Assembly: GCA_900554835.1 (NCBI GenBank)
Contig: USJD01000028.1
Coordinates: 1-25,770 of the forward strand
Length of the DNA stretch: 25,770 bases
Origin: an uncultured Prevotella sp.
GTDB lineage: Bacteria; Bacteroidota; Bacteroidia; Bacteroidales; Bacteroidaceae
Direction: 5' to 3'
Shown piece after piece: positions 1-8,830 of this stretch. Made by a program: the position numbers and the translations under genes. The notes below the pieces were generated by a model. The model was not told where the DNA came from. It made no database searches and saw only the letters and a list, made by a program, of their open reading frames with translations. Each line of letters starts with the position of its first letter. The first letter of the stretch is position 1.

Positions 1-928
1 CGACTACCTTTGCCTCAGGATACTGGTTCAAGTAGTCAACTACTTCCTTGATCTTAGCGTCCTCAGACTCACGAATCTTATTAGAGTTGATAACGAAGAA
101 TACATCACGTCTGATTTCTTCTACCTTTTTCTCCTCCACCTTTGGCTGTGGCTTTGGCTCTGGTTTTACATACTCCTGTACTGGTACTGGCGCTTCCTTT
201 ACAGGCTCTGCCTTGGTGTGGCTTTTGCCGAGGTTGATGCGAAGACCAGCGAGGGCATTGAAATACCAGTCTGCATTACCAGCCTTCTTTGAGTTGTACT
301 TGTCAGAAGTAATGTTGGCGTTACCCTCTATCATAATGCTGACAGCCTTGCTTACCTTGAACTCCAAGTCGATACCAGCACGTCCGAAAGGACGAACCTT
401 TGTGCCATCCCAAAGATACTCCAAGAGGTAGCTTCTCTGATCCTTGATGTTGGCAGCAATCTCGTTCACCTCGTCATTGCCCCAAGCGAAGTTGGCGCCA
501 CCACCGATGAAAGCAGTAGCGTTGAACACACGGTTAGGGTTCCAACCACAGAAGAGGTTGGAGAGGTTGAACATGAAGTCCAAGCCAGGGGCCACATACT
601 TAAACTTGTAATCTGCAGTATAAGGAGTACCATCCTTGGTTGCCTTGTAGCCATTCCAGCCCCCCTTGCTCTGCCAGCCGTTAGCCTGCAAACGCATACT
701 GAAGACAGGAGTGAACTGGTAACCGATACCCAACTGAACGTTAGGAGAGATCAAGTCACCAAACTTTGCCTCACCAAGTGTGTACTGAGCACCACCTTGC
801 AAATCAAGGAAAGCGTGCTTCTTAAATGTGTACTCATTGCCATCCTTGTCTGTGTAGGTGGCTTGTGCCATGGCAGCAGTACTAAGACCTGCCAATGCAA
901 CAGTGAATAAAGTTTTAAAAGCTTTCAT
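1..928 (-). CDS. OmpA-family outer membrane protein, cassette A (3' end cut by window edge)
   Basis: The ATG at 928 opens a frame that runs off the left edge, giving about 309 residues. It begins with a signal peptide (MKAFKTLF..., cleavage near AMAQ). A membrane-barrel-like N-terminal domain follows (QGGAQYTLGEAKFGDLISPN, YQF, LFCGWNPNRVFN), then a Pro/Glu/Lys linker (KPEPKPQPK) and the start of the OmpA peptidoglycan-binding domain (RRDVFFVINSNKI...). The rest of that domain lies outside the window. It is a close paralog of the OmpA proteins at 10673-11806 and 24867-25770. It sits 21 bp after the Ig-like gene and is the last visible gene of cassette A. Family knowledge suggests a role in tethering the envelope to peptidoglycan. 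That it anchors or partners the surface lipoprotein of its cassette is inference from gene order. Confidence 0.9.
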   Translation of the reverse strand, partial: MKAFKTLFTVALAGLSTAAMAQATYTDKDGNEYTFKKHAFLDLQGGAQYTLGEAKFGDLISPNVQLGIGYQFTPVFSMRLQANGWQSKGGWNGYKATKDGTPYTADYKFKYVAPGLDFMFNLSNLFCGWNPNRVFNATAFIGGGANFAWGNDEVNEIAANIKDQRSYLLEYLWDGTKVRPFGRAGIDLEFKVSKAVSIMIEGNANITSDKYNSKKAGNADWYFNALAGLRINLGKSHTKAEPVKEAPVPVQEYVKPEPKPQPKVEEKKVEEIRRDVFFVINSNKIRESEDAKIKEVVDYLNQYPEAKVV

Positions 929-949
929 AATTATAATTGTTATTAATGA

Positions 950-2887
950 TTATTTCAAAACGACTTTTTTACCATTGACAATAAAGATACCCTTCTTATT
1001 GGCTAATACCTCCGAAGGATTTCCTTCCCCAACGAGATAACCATTGAGATTGTAAATCTTAGCTGTTCTATCAGAAGGTTGTTCTATATTTGCAATGGCA
1101 GTTGTTGTGTCATATACAAACTCTAAAACAAGTTCCTTGTCATAAGTTTGGTTTCCTAAACAAATTGATTGAGCAGGGAAATGCACAAAATATGTGTCAT
1201 CTGTAGTTATAGGATCTCCAACTATTACAACATTCAAGCGAGACCAAGTCTCTCCATCACTTAAACGACCAGAAGATACAGTATTTCCTGCAGCATCTTT
1301 AATGATGATTCTTGCATTTTTATCAACCACTTTAACAAACGAGTAATCAACAAAGTTGATTTGTAGTTTTTCAAGTTCATTATTCTCTGATTTGACAGGG
1401 ACAATGTTGGCTTTTATTGTAGGAGCCGGAAGCTCATTTACAGTATATTCAAAATACATTGCATCAGAATAATAGTTGCCAGTGTGGTCAACAATGAACG
1501 CTTTAGCAGGAATGTTCAATCTGTAACTTCCAGAAGTAGAGATTTCCTTATTCAAAGTGATGATACATTGATTAGCTTTGGTTCTGTTTTCATCAATGCT
1601 AGCTTCTCCCTCGGTAATGATATTACCTTCGGAATCTGTCAAAGTTATCTTCTCTTTATTTCTATAAAAAGGAATTGCTGCATCCCATTTGTTAAGTGTA
1701 ATAACAAACTTATACAAACTGCTCACTTGACTGTTGTCTGCAGGAGTGATGGTGACATCATATTCTTCCATTCTGTCAGTAATGGAATAGCTTAGCTCCA
1801 TAGCTCTGTTATTTAACATGGAAGTACCATTTCCTAAGCCGAACACGCCTTCAGGAATACTCAATACATATGAACCTTGGGTAGTCAATACGTCAGGAAG
1901 AGTATAAGTTAAGACATTTTCGTCATCAGCTGATTTATGCAAATCGTTAGCAGTAAAACTATATATAACATTAGATTTATCTGAATTATATAAGTTAAGG
2001 ATTGCTTCAGGGTTGATGACTCTAATATCTTGGTCGTAAGAGAAATTGAAGGTTGACAACTTGGCAACCTTTCCTTCGTTAGGGAAAACTGAAACACTTG
2101 GATAACCTAAATCGCACTTATAGATTATCTCGTTGTAAGAGTTTTCATCAAGTCCTTTGTTACCTTTGACAACTTGACCGTCCAAGTCTTTTGCATAAAT
2201 TTGCAATTTGAATTCACCTGTAGATTGGAGAAGTACCGTCTTCGGAACGTTAAGTTGCCAAATAGTCTTGCCTTTTTCACTATAAGGATTTCCAAAATAC
2301 TCTATTTTTGCTTGACTGCCATCAGAACAAATAATACAACTACGCTCTTGGTCGATATTTACTTCTTTGCTAAAAGTTAGGAATACATAATTTTTATCTG
2401 CATCATTAAATGTAGAACTTGCCTCAGGAGCGATGTTTGTCAAAGTAGCATCACTATAAGTGAATTCTGTTCCATCCCCTTTATAAAGAGCTTGTACGGT
2501 AGCGACCACAGGACTATTTTCGTCAGCAGCTTCATGTCCCTCCATCTGTACGATGTAAGTATGTCCTTTCATAAAAGAAAGGGGCTGGTAGAAAGTAACT
2601 GTCCATGGAGATGTGGCGTTTTTCCTACTAGCTACAAAAGTTTTGTAAACTATACTTCCCTCCATGTTGTTATCTTGGCGATATTTATCAATAATAGATA
2701 CCTTAAAACCGCCACAGTCATCGTCGAAATTTGTGCTGAACGTTATTTTATCTCCTTCATTGAACTTTTCCACTGTAGAGTTATTCTCAGGAGTAATACT
2801 CAAAAGCTGATAGTTATTCTCATCAGCACAAAGATTACCCAAGAAAGAAAATAGCATAATCGCTAATAAAGAGAAATATTTCTTCAT
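950..2887 (-). CDS. Secreted protein with repeated Ig-like domains and C-terminal sorting-like tail, cassette A
   Basis: This is a 645-residue protein with a signal peptide (MKKYFSLLAIMLFSFLGNLCA). Repeated Ig-like units of the SbsA/Big_5 type follow, marked by recurring elements such as ITPENNSTV, IAPEASSTF, VFPNEGKV and ITPADNSQV. Each unit ends in a 'G.Y.L.IP...F' strand pattern (for example GSYVLSIPEGVFG and GSYRLNIPAKAFI). The end (IYNLNGYL...GIFIVNGKKVVLK) resembles the short type IX secretion C-terminal domains of Bacteroidetes. Type IX export is inferred, because no secretion genes are in the window. The gene lies 33 bp after the small lipoprotein stop's outer base run (24 bp gap) and 21 bp before ompA, so it is probably cotranscribed. 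A divergent counterpart of similar plan lies in cassette B, and cassette C has none. Its exact role is unknown; a surface-associated adhesive or structural protein is the cautious reading. Confidence 0.85.
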   Translation of the reverse strand: MKKYFSLLAIMLFSFLGNLCADENNYQLLSITPENNSTVEKFNEGDKITFSTNFDDDCGGFKVSIIDKYRQDNNMEGSIVYKTFVASRKNATSPWTVTFYQPLSFMKGHTYIVQMEGHEAADENSPVVATVQALYKGDGTEFTYSDATLTNIAPEASSTFNDADKNYVFLTFSKEVNIDQERSCIICSDGSQAKIEYFGNPYSEKGKTIWQLNVPKTVLLQSTGEFKLQIYAKDLDGQVVKGNKGLDENSYNEIIYKCDLGYPSVSVFPNEGKVAKLSTFNFSYDQDIRVINPEAILNLYNSDKSNVIYSFTANDLHKSADDENVLTYTLPDVLTTQGSYVLSIPEGVFGLGNGTSMLNNRAMELSYSITDRMEEYDVTITPADNSQVSSLYKFVITLNKWDAAIPFYRNKEKITLTDSEGNIITEGEASIDENRTKANQCIITLNKEISTSGSYRLNIPAKAFIVDHTGNYYSDAMYFEYTVNELPAPTIKANIVPVKSENNELEKLQINFVDYSFVKVVDKNARIIIKDAAGNTVSSGRLSDGETWSRLNVVIVGDPITTDDTYFVHFPAQSICLGNQTYDKELVLEFVYDTTTAIANIEQPSDRTAKIYNLNGYLVGEGNPSEVLANKKGIFIVNGKKVVLK

Positions 2888-2911
2888 ATTCTATTGCAAT
2901 TAAGTTGTTGA

Positions 2912-3421
2912 TTAATTGTCTTCAAAATTAGATTCTACTTTTTCTTCAGAAATAGTCAAAAACCATGTACCATTCACACGGCATGGAAACAAAGCTCCCT
3001 TAATAGTATTTGGCTGTTTACTGCCCTGAGGTTTCTTAAACATTTCTACAGAATATCTAACTTCGGTGTCACTGTCGCTGTAGAGAAACACTTGGTCAAT
3101 CTTATAGTCTTCTACAGGTATTGCAGAAAACATTTTTTCCAATTTGATTCTCCTTTCAGGGGTAAGTTGTTTTGCCGTATTATGTTCTACAGTATAGAGT
3201 TGCTTAAGAGCTCCATCGACATCCTTATTTTTTAGGCTTTGCAAAAAGTCATCGGCAAGCTTCATGATTTCTGCAGTATCTTTCGATGAGCGAGCCATTG
3301 TCATGTCTTTTCTTGGGTCTGGAATTATGACCTCATCTTTTGAGCTATTCTTCTTCTCTGAACAAGCTGCTAACAAAAAAATAAAGAGAAGCCCAAATGC
3401 AATTTTCAGTATATGTCTCAT
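2912..3421 (-). CDS. Small lipoprotein, cassette A
   Basis: This is a 169-residue lipoprotein starting at the ATG at 3421. The longer frame to 3427 would need a TTG, which is less likely. The signal peptide MRHILKIAFGLLFIFLLAAC has lipobox LAAC with the cysteine at residue 20, followed by a charged, Ser/Lys-rich tether (SEKKNSSKDE). The soluble part contains a helical segment (DTAEIMKLADDFLQSLKNKDVDGALKQLY), then a basic stretch, a 'IPVEDYKIDQVF' strand and a final 'VNGTWFLTI' strand. This layout is suggestive of an NTF2-like fold, which is inference. Paralogs occupy the same place in cassettes B (14632-15138) and C (24307-24846) and share the pattern 'DT..(V/I)(M/L)K(L/M)......L....YD/VD.AL...L'. 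It is separated from the large lipoprotein gene by a terminator-like hairpin. The function is unknown; constant linkage suggests an assembly or anchoring partner. Confidence 0.85.
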   Translation of the reverse strand: MRHILKIAFGLLFIFLLAACSEKKNSSKDEVIIPDPRKDMTMARSSKDTAEIMKLADDFLQSLKNKDVDGALKQLYTVEHNTAKQLTPERRIKLEKMFSAIPVEDYKIDQVFLYSDSDTEVRYSVEMFKKPQGSKQPNTIKGALFPCRVNGTWFLTISEEKVESNFEDN

Positions 3422-3453
3422 TTCCAATTCACTCTAAATTTAAAAATTATAAA

Positions 3454-3489
3454 AGGGAGTGCCCTCCATTTATAAGTAGGACACTCCCT
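3454..3489 (-). terminator. Terminator-like hairpin between large and small lipoprotein genes, cassette A
   Basis: On the minus strand AGGGAGTG (3482-3489) pairs with CACTCCCT (3454-3461). A further TCC/GGA pairing is possible across a bulge, and a T-rich tail (TTTTATAATTTTT) follows. It lies right after the large lipoprotein stop and before the small lipoprotein start, so it probably attenuates rather than fully ends transcription. A 14 bp palindrome (3512-3525) sits just 3' of the stop codon. Cassettes B and C have unrelated hairpins in the same position. Confidence 0.7.
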
Positions 3490-3525
3490 GAGGGTTGTCT
3501 AAAAGACAGTTTTCAATTAATTGAA

Positions 3526-6500
3526 TTATTTATGTCCATGAGGAACAATGTCAACTGTTACATAAGCAGTCAACTTACCGAAACCGTAAGTTACTGTTAC
3601 AGGAATGTAAGCCTTAACATTTTCCTCAATGTTAGAACCACCATTGTTCTTGAAGATGAGGTTAGCACCAACTTGTGACATAGACAATGTAATGTTACCA
3701 TTGGTCTCATCCTTAATCTGCTTAGCGGTCAAGCTGTTTGCATAAGAAAGAGATGTGTTTGGCTTAACACTGCCATTCTTCTTCTCGAAGGTGTAACGAA
3801 TGTTGTCTTCGTCAACCTTAACTTCTTTGATTTCATAATACTTCCACAAAGACTCAGTGTACTTCTTCTGCTCACCTTCGAATGTACCATCTGCTGTGTT
3901 AGCAACAAGATAGCCACGGAAGTCTGTCAAAGTAAATGACTTAGTCCAATCAAGAACATCGCCAGAAGCAACACCATCCTGGAACTTGCCAAGAGAGTTT
4001 GCAGAGTTGATACGGATAGGAGCTACGAGGTAAATCTTGTAGTTCAATACAGGAATGTAGTTCCAACCATTCAATGTTGCCCATACAGTCATGTTGATAG
4101 CCTTTGTATGAGTACGTCCTGGAGTTACTGTACCATCGGAACCAGTAACGTCTGTAGAAGCCAACTCATTCAACAAACCTTGGTTAGCAGGTGTGTTGTG
4201 ATCTGCAAAGAGGTTGCAAGTCTTGTGAGCAGGACTACCACACCAAGAAGTGTGACCTTCATCCCAATTCAACTGCAAAGCCTTATTAGAACCATTCATC
4301 AACTGATAGCCAGCGAATGTAGAATAATTAGCGCTTTCAATGTTAGTCCACTGATTTGCACTCTTCCAAGCGTTAGCATTAGCTGTTGTATAGTTTGGAG
4401 CATAACCTGTAGTTGCTTGGTTGAATGAGAATTGCAAATCCCATGTACCACACTCAGGCATGTTCTTAACGATGAACTGACGAACGTTGTTCTTCAACTC
4501 ATAAGTGAATGCATTCATCAAGTTGTTGTCATATACACAATAAGTCTTGGTCTGAGCAGCAGTGTTCCATTGAACTGGCGAAACATCATGTTCCTTACCA
4601 ACAGAAGTCCAGTACTGGTCATAGTAACCATTGATTGCAGGCAAAGCAGGCAACTTAATGGTAAATGTCCAATTGAACTTCAAATCAGGATACTCAGATG
4701 GCATTGAAGACTTGAACTTAACCTCAGCAGTAAATGTCTTAGTATCATTTGCAGAACTGCAATATACAGTCTCGATATCTTCTGGAGAAAGAGTCCACTC
4801 TCCAATTGTTGCATCACCATCTTTATTTTTAGAAGGAGTCATTACTGGAAGTTTCGTGAAACTGCCTGTAGCCTTTGCAGAAGTAGCTGCTGTAGGATTC
4901 CAGTTTGTAGTGAAGCCCTTCTGAGTGATTGCAATATCAGAAGCCTTGTAGATAGTCTCAAACTTGTTCTGTGAGATACCCTCAAGACGTGCCTTTGCAT
5001 AAACTTCATTAACGAACTCATCCCATGTGATAGAAGCCTTTACATCATTGCAGCTCAATGTAGCCTCTGCACCCTTGATGTCAAGAGTAACCTCTGGCTT
5101 CTCTTGCAATGTCCACTGAACCTTCATGTAACGCTGATCAACCAGCTTGTTGTGAACAGAGTCAACCAAGTCAACACGAATGATAGGCTCCTTGCCAACA
5201 ACAGCCTCGTTGTTTGTTACACCTGCAGGAGTCTTTGAAGTAAGGATACCTTCTGGAGTAACAGAAGCAAACTTCTGCTGGTCTGTACCATTCTCTGCAC
5301 CATTATTATAAGCCTTTGTAGGAATAGCGAAACGGAATGTCAAACCATACTTCTTCAACTGCTCCTTAGTAATCTGGTTATGGCTACCAGTCTTGCGATC
5401 ATAGCAACCTGTTACCAAATCCTGAAGGTTTGTTGCATCCTTGTAGTAAATCTGCTTAACAATCATGTTAGGACTAGCACTTACACGTGAATTCCAAATA
5501 GTTGCTGAGTCAGAATAATGATACTTATAAGAATCTGTCAAAGCATCTACTGAATGATTTTCCCAAGGAAGAACTGCAATACGAGGAGTAATAGTTGTTT
5601 CGGACAAACGAGAGTTCTCTGAATAAATATCAGCAGCCTCATACTTCTTTGAGTTACGTGGCACCTTCAAAGACACAATGTAAATCTTATTATCACCAGC
5701 ACTTGCCAAAGAAGAGGTAAAGTTTGGAGACTTCTTTACATAAACAGTCATCAAACCATCTTTGAAGTCCTTGATACCATTGAACTGTACAGGAGAGTTC
5801 TCCAAGATGTTTGCAGCACGTGTTTCAGCAATAGCAGCCTTGAACTCAATGTTGTTCTCATCAATACCATCACGCTGAACGGTAGTTGGATTCAAACGAT
5901 AAGTAGCTTCGGTCAAGCCATTATCAATGCGAATCTCCTTCGCACCAGTAACGTAAGTAGCGCCACTTGTACCAGGTTGAACTGGAGTATATGCTACAGA
6001 CTGGAATTCGATAGTCTCAATACCATCAACATACAAGCTAGGAACAAGAGCGATACTAGACAAAGCTCTCTGAACGAGAACTGTCAAAGCGTCAACATTC
6101 TCATTCAACTTAGTAATGTCTGTTGACAAAGCGTTAACCTTAGTCTGCAACTCTTTTACAGTACCATCAGTTGCCATGCCGTTGACCTTCTCTTTCAAAG
6201 CATCAATCTGCTCTTGCAAAGCCTTGTTGTCATTTCCAACCTTTTCTTGGAAAGATTCGAGAGCTTTTGTTTGAATTTCAAGGTTCTTTTCTACAGCCTC
6301 ACGAGCATCCTTCTCTTCCTTCAACTGGCCTGTTAATGCCTCCAAAGTAGTTTTAACGCCTGCAATATCATTTTTTGCATTGTCAATAGCAGTATTGGCA
6401 GCATCAATTTGAGTTTGGAGTCTAGCCTCAGCAGCAGCCAAGTCAGTTTCCAACTTTGTCACCTTAGTTTCCAAAGCTGTAACAGTTGCGGCATCTGCTT

Positions 6501-6744
6501 TCTTAGCAATTGCCTCTTGCAAAGCTTCCTTTGTCTGTGTAATCTGAGTCTCCAAGGCACTCTTTGTGTTAGTCAACTCGTTTTCCAAGTTGGTCTTCAC
6601 CGTAGAGAGCTCTGTCTTGAGGTTAGCGATGTCATTTGCATTCGCAGTAATGTCATCATCGTAATCCTTACAAGACGTAAATGTACTTGTGGATGCCAAT
6701 GTCAAAGCACCCATAAGCAAAGCACTAAAAAACTTTCTTTTCAT
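3526..6744 (-). CDS. Large surface-layer-like lipoprotein, cassette A (coiled-coil stalk)
   Basis: This is a 1072-residue protein. The signal peptide MKRKFFSALLMGALTLASTS leads to lipobox TFTSC with the lipidated Cys at residue 25. The following KDYDDD matches the acidic Bacteroidetes signal for export of lipoproteins to the cell surface. Residues about 30-235 are heptad-rich coiled coil (Leu/Ala/Glu/Lys, no Pro). The head starts at the conserved block LYVDGIETIEF (about 237-247) and shares blocks such as YRLNPTTV and EPIIRVDLVD with the paralogs. It ends in a strand-rich domain (IPVTVTYGFGKLTAYVTVDIV). From memory it resembles the phase-variable S-layer lipoproteins of Bacteroides thetaiotaomicron (BT1927 family); a homology search would settle this. 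The start is fixed by the leader, which is identical in all three copies. No Bacteroidetes promoter is visible upstream, so this copy is probably silent in the orientation given. Confidence 0.88.
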   Translation of the reverse strand: MKRKFFSALLMGALTLASTSTFTSCKDYDDDITANANDIANLKTELSTVKTNLENELTNTKSALETQITQTKEALQEAIAKKADAATVTALETKVTKLETDLAAAEARLQTQIDAANTAIDNAKNDIAGVKTTLEALTGQLKEEKDAREAVEKNLEIQTKALESFQEKVGNDNKALQEQIDALKEKVNGMATDGTVKELQTKVNALSTDITKLNENVDALTVLVQRALSSIALVPSLYVDGIETIEFQSVAYTPVQPGTSGATYVTGAKEIRIDNGLTEATYRLNPTTVQRDGIDENNIEFKAAIAETRAANILENSPVQFNGIKDFKDGLMTVYVKKSPNFTSSLASAGDNKIYIVSLKVPRNSKKYEAADIYSENSRLSETTITPRIAVLPWENHSVDALTDSYKYHYSDSATIWNSRVSASPNMIVKQIYYKDATNLQDLVTGCYDRKTGSHNQITKEQLKKYGLTFRFAIPTKAYNNGAENGTDQQKFASVTPEGILTSKTPAGVTNNEAVVGKEPIIRVDLVDSVHNKLVDQRYMKVQWTLQEKPEVTLDIKGAEATLSCNDVKASITWDEFVNEVYAKARLEGISQNKFETIYKASDIAITQKGFTTNWNPTAATSAKATGSFTKLPVMTPSKNKDGDATIGEWTLSPEDIETVYCSSANDTKTFTAEVKFKSSMPSEYPDLKFNWTFTIKLPALPAINGYYDQYWTSVGKEHDVSPVQWNTAAQTKTYCVYDNNLMNAFTYELKNNVRQFIVKNMPECGTWDLQFSFNQATTGYAPNYTTANANAWKSANQWTNIESANYSTFAGYQLMNGSNKALQLNWDEGHTSWCGSPAHKTCNLFADHNTPANQGLLNELASTDVTGSDGTVTPGRTHTKAINMTVWATLNGWNYIPVLNYKIYLVAPIRINSANSLGKFQDGVASGDVLDWTKSFTLTDFRGYLVANTADGTFEGEQKKYTESLWKYYEIKEVKVDEDNIRYTFEKKNGSVKPNTSLSYANSLTAKQIKDETNGNITLSMSQVGANLIFKNNGGSNIEENVKAYIPVTVTYGFGKLTAYVTVDIVPHGHK

Positions 6745-6824
6745 ACGATAAAAATTAATTAAACATTGTATATATTAACTACTTTATTCTATGCTTTTTC
6801 TCTCTATCTCCTGACGAGAGATAT
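6745..6824 (-). repeat. Shared leader repeat, copy A (recombination target and 5' UTR)
   Basis: This 80 bp stretch directly upstream of the cassette A start is nearly identical to 18836-18915 (same orientation) and to the leader of cassette C at 20391-20474 (opposite orientation). I count one difference from each of the other copies within the 80 bp. Similarity continues into the signal-peptide codons. Identity stops immediately beyond 6824, where the flank is unrelated. It probably serves both as 5' UTR and as a site for recombination. Confidence 0.85.
6805..6823 (-). other. Candidate tyrosine-recombinase crossover core, site A
   Basis: The site is TATCTC, a 7 bp spacer (CTGACGA on the plus strand, TCGTCAG on the minus strand), then GAGATA, with perfect 6 bp arms. 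The arm and spacer geometry fits tyrosine-recombinase cores. The same spacer, with the same arms apart from one base in B, occurs at 18896-18914 and 20396-20414. It lies at the outer end of the leader, exactly where identity between the three copies ends. Confidence 0.6.
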
Positions 6825-7000
6825 CATCGTCGCTGATATGGAGAATCTATGTGTTTTGGAAGTACAGATGTAGATCTTTATGGACGAAAAGGAGGATAGG
6901 TTGAAGCTTGCGCAAGGCAAATCCCCCAAGAAATGTAAAAATAAATCAGACTCCCGTTTCGAAGACAAAGCTGCATAATAAAAGAAATGAAGCGAAAAGT
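6825..7000. other. Intergenic flank of cassette A without a visible promoter toward A
   Basis: Reading toward cassette A, I find no TTTG-N19-21-TAnnTTTG pair. The nearest partial match, TACATTTC, has no TTTG at the right distance. Contrast this with the matching flank of cassette B. A 32-codon open frame at 6880-6978 (plus) has no recognisable content or promoter and is not called. Confidence 0.5.
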
Positions 7001-7031
7001 TTTGAGGTTACGATATTTTTGCTTAATTTTG
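7001..7031 (+). promoter_or_regulatory. Bacteroidetes-type promoter for the AAA-ATPase pair
   Basis: TTTG at 7001-7004 (-33 element) and TAATTTTG at 7024-7031 (-7 element) are separated by 19 bp and match the Bacteroidetes consensus fully. Transcription would start near 7038, about 20 bases before the ATG at 7057. It points away from cassette A and travels with the A flank. Confidence 0.75.
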
Positions 7032-7056
7032 CAGCAAAACAGAAAATAAAATAAAC

Positions 7057-8805
7057 ATGGAGAATGTGAAACGTATACCTTACGGTGTTTCTGACTTTGT
7101 CGATATAATAAAGAGAAATCAATATTATGTTGACAAGACAATGTATATCCCTAAGTTGGAAGAGGAGGCGGATAGCTTGTTCTTCATACGCCCTCGTCGC
7201 TTCGGCAAGAGCCTCTTGCTGAGCATGATGTGTGCTTACTACGACATCAACCAGTCTGATAGGTTTGAGGAACTGTTCGGCAAATTATGGATTGGCTCCC
7301 ATCCAACACCTTACCGAGGAAAGTTTCAGGTCTTGTTCTTGGATTTTTCTAAAATCGGGGGAGATATAAAGGATTTGAAGGAGAATTTCAATAATTATTG
7401 CAACATCCGACTCGATAATTTCATAGAAAGATATAAGAGAGCCTACCGCCCTGAAATTGTCGAGAAAATAAAGAGTGCCCCTACCGCAGTGGATAAGCTG
7501 AATATGATAGATACCGAAGCAAAGGATGCAAACATGCAGCTATATCTTATCATTGACGAGTATGACAACTTTACCAATGTCGTGCTCAACGAGCATGGAG
7601 AGAAGGTGTATTGGGCATTGACCCATGCGAAAGGCTTTTATCGAGAGATTTTCAAGGTGTTCAAGGGTATGTTCACTCGCATCTTCATGACAGGAGTCAG
7701 TCCTGTGACCCTGGACGACCTAACCAGTGGCTTCAATATAGGTTGGCACATATCTACAAAGCCAGCCTTCAATCAGATGTTGGGGTTCTCTGCCGAGGAT
7801 GTACGTGAGATGTTTGAATATTTCAAGAGTGCAGGAAAAGTTCGTCCCGATTGCGATGTAGAATCTGTAATCGCAGAAATGAAGCCTTGGTATGACAACT
7901 ATTGCTTCTCAAAGAATGCTTTGCAAACCCAAAGCAAGGTATTCAATTGCGACATGGTTCTTTATTATCTTCGGAACTATGCTGAGACTGGCGAAGCTCC
8001 TGAAGAGATGATAGACCCAAACACCAAGACTGATTATAACAAGATGAAGAAACTCCTCCAATTGGACAAACTGGATGGTAATCGTAAGGGAGTCATATAT
8101 GAAATAGCCGAGCAAGGGGAAATCATCTCGAATTTAGAGCCAACATTCCCAGCCGAGACTTTGACAAATCCCAATATGTTTGTCAGTCTGTTGTTTTATT
8201 ATGGAATGTTGACCATCAAGGGTACTCGTGGAAGTCGCCTTATATTGGGCATTCCTAATAATAATGTACGCAAGCAGTACTACGAGTATTTGTTAGAGCA
8301 GTATGAAGAAAAGGCTTCCTTGGATACGAATCAACTTGAAGACTATTTTTATGACATGGCCTACGATGGCAAGTGGCATGACGCTTTGCAGTTTCTGGCA
8401 GATTCGTACGCCAAGGTATCTTCCGTTCGTGACGGCATCGAGGCGGAGCGAAATATACAAGGTTTCTTCATGGCGTACCTCAACTTGAATGCTTACTACA
8501 TGACGGCACCAGAGTTGGAATTGAATCATGGTTATTGTGACTTCTTCTTGTTGCCAGACTTGACCCATTATGCCTCCAAGCACTGCTACATCTTGGAATT
8601 AAAACTCATCCCCAAAAAAGAAAAAGGTATGAGTCAAGAGACATACGAGGCTGCCATCCAGCAGCAATGGGATGCTGCCGAGGTGCAAATTAAGCATTAT
8701 GCTGAGGCTCCAAGGGTTGAGGCTCTTCGCCAAGGTACCCAATTGCATAAGATCATCATGCAGTTCGATGGATGGAAACTCTTTCGGATGGATGAAGTAA
8801 ATTAA
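7057..8805 (+). CDS. AAA-ATPase with C-terminal PD-(D/E)XK nuclease-like domain, first of a tandem pair
   Basis: This 582-residue protein is of the 'predicted AAA-ATPase / PD-(D/E)XK superfamily' type that is abundant in Bacteroidetes. The N-terminus IPYGVSDFVDIIKRNQYYVD is typical. The Walker A-like motif is FIRPRRFGKS (residues 43-52) and the Walker B-like motif is LYLIIDEYD (about 162-170), followed by a sensor-like MTGVSPVTLDDLTSGFN. The C-terminal domain carries the nuclease core: D495 in GYCDFFLLPD and E514-L-K516 in ILELKLIP, followed by a helix with QQQW. All three core residues are present, so both activities could be intact. The biological role of the family is not settled; mobile-element or defence functions are guesses. 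It has its own promoter and is followed after 25 bp by a close paralog. It is not an obvious part of the surface cassettes. Confidence 0.9.
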   Translation: MENVKRIPYGVSDFVDIIKRNQYYVDKTMYIPKLEEEADSLFFIRPRRFGKSLLLSMMCAYYDINQSDRFEELFGKLWIGSHPTPYRGKFQVLFLDFSKIGGDIKDLKENFNNYCNIRLDNFIERYKRAYRPEIVEKIKSAPTAVDKLNMIDTEAKDANMQLYLIIDEYDNFTNVVLNEHGEKVYWALTHAKGFYREIFKVFKGMFTRIFMTGVSPVTLDDLTSGFNIGWHISTKPAFNQMLGFSAEDVREMFEYFKSAGKVRPDCDVESVIAEMKPWYDNYCFSKNALQTQSKVFNCDMVLYYLRNYAETGEAPEEMIDPNTKTDYNKMKKLLQLDKLDGNRKGVIYEIAEQGEIISNLEPTFPAETLTNPNMFVSLLFYYGMLTIKGTRGSRLILGIPNNNVRKQYYEYLLEQYEEKASLDTNQLEDYFYDMAYDGKWHDALQFLADSYAKVSSVRDGIEAERNIQGFFMAYLNLNAYYMTAPELELNHGYCDFFLLPDLTHYASKHCYILELKLIPKKEKGMSQETYEAAIQQQWDAAEVQIKHYAEAPRVEALRQGTQLHKIIMQFDGWKLFRMDEVN

Positions 8806-8830
8806 TTTTCAGTTTATAAATCGAACAATT

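Noticed and set aside
6880..6978. A 32-residue plus-strand open frame in the flank of cassette A
   Set aside because: It is very short and Lys-rich, with no promoter of its own and no recognisable motif; chance is the simplest explanation.
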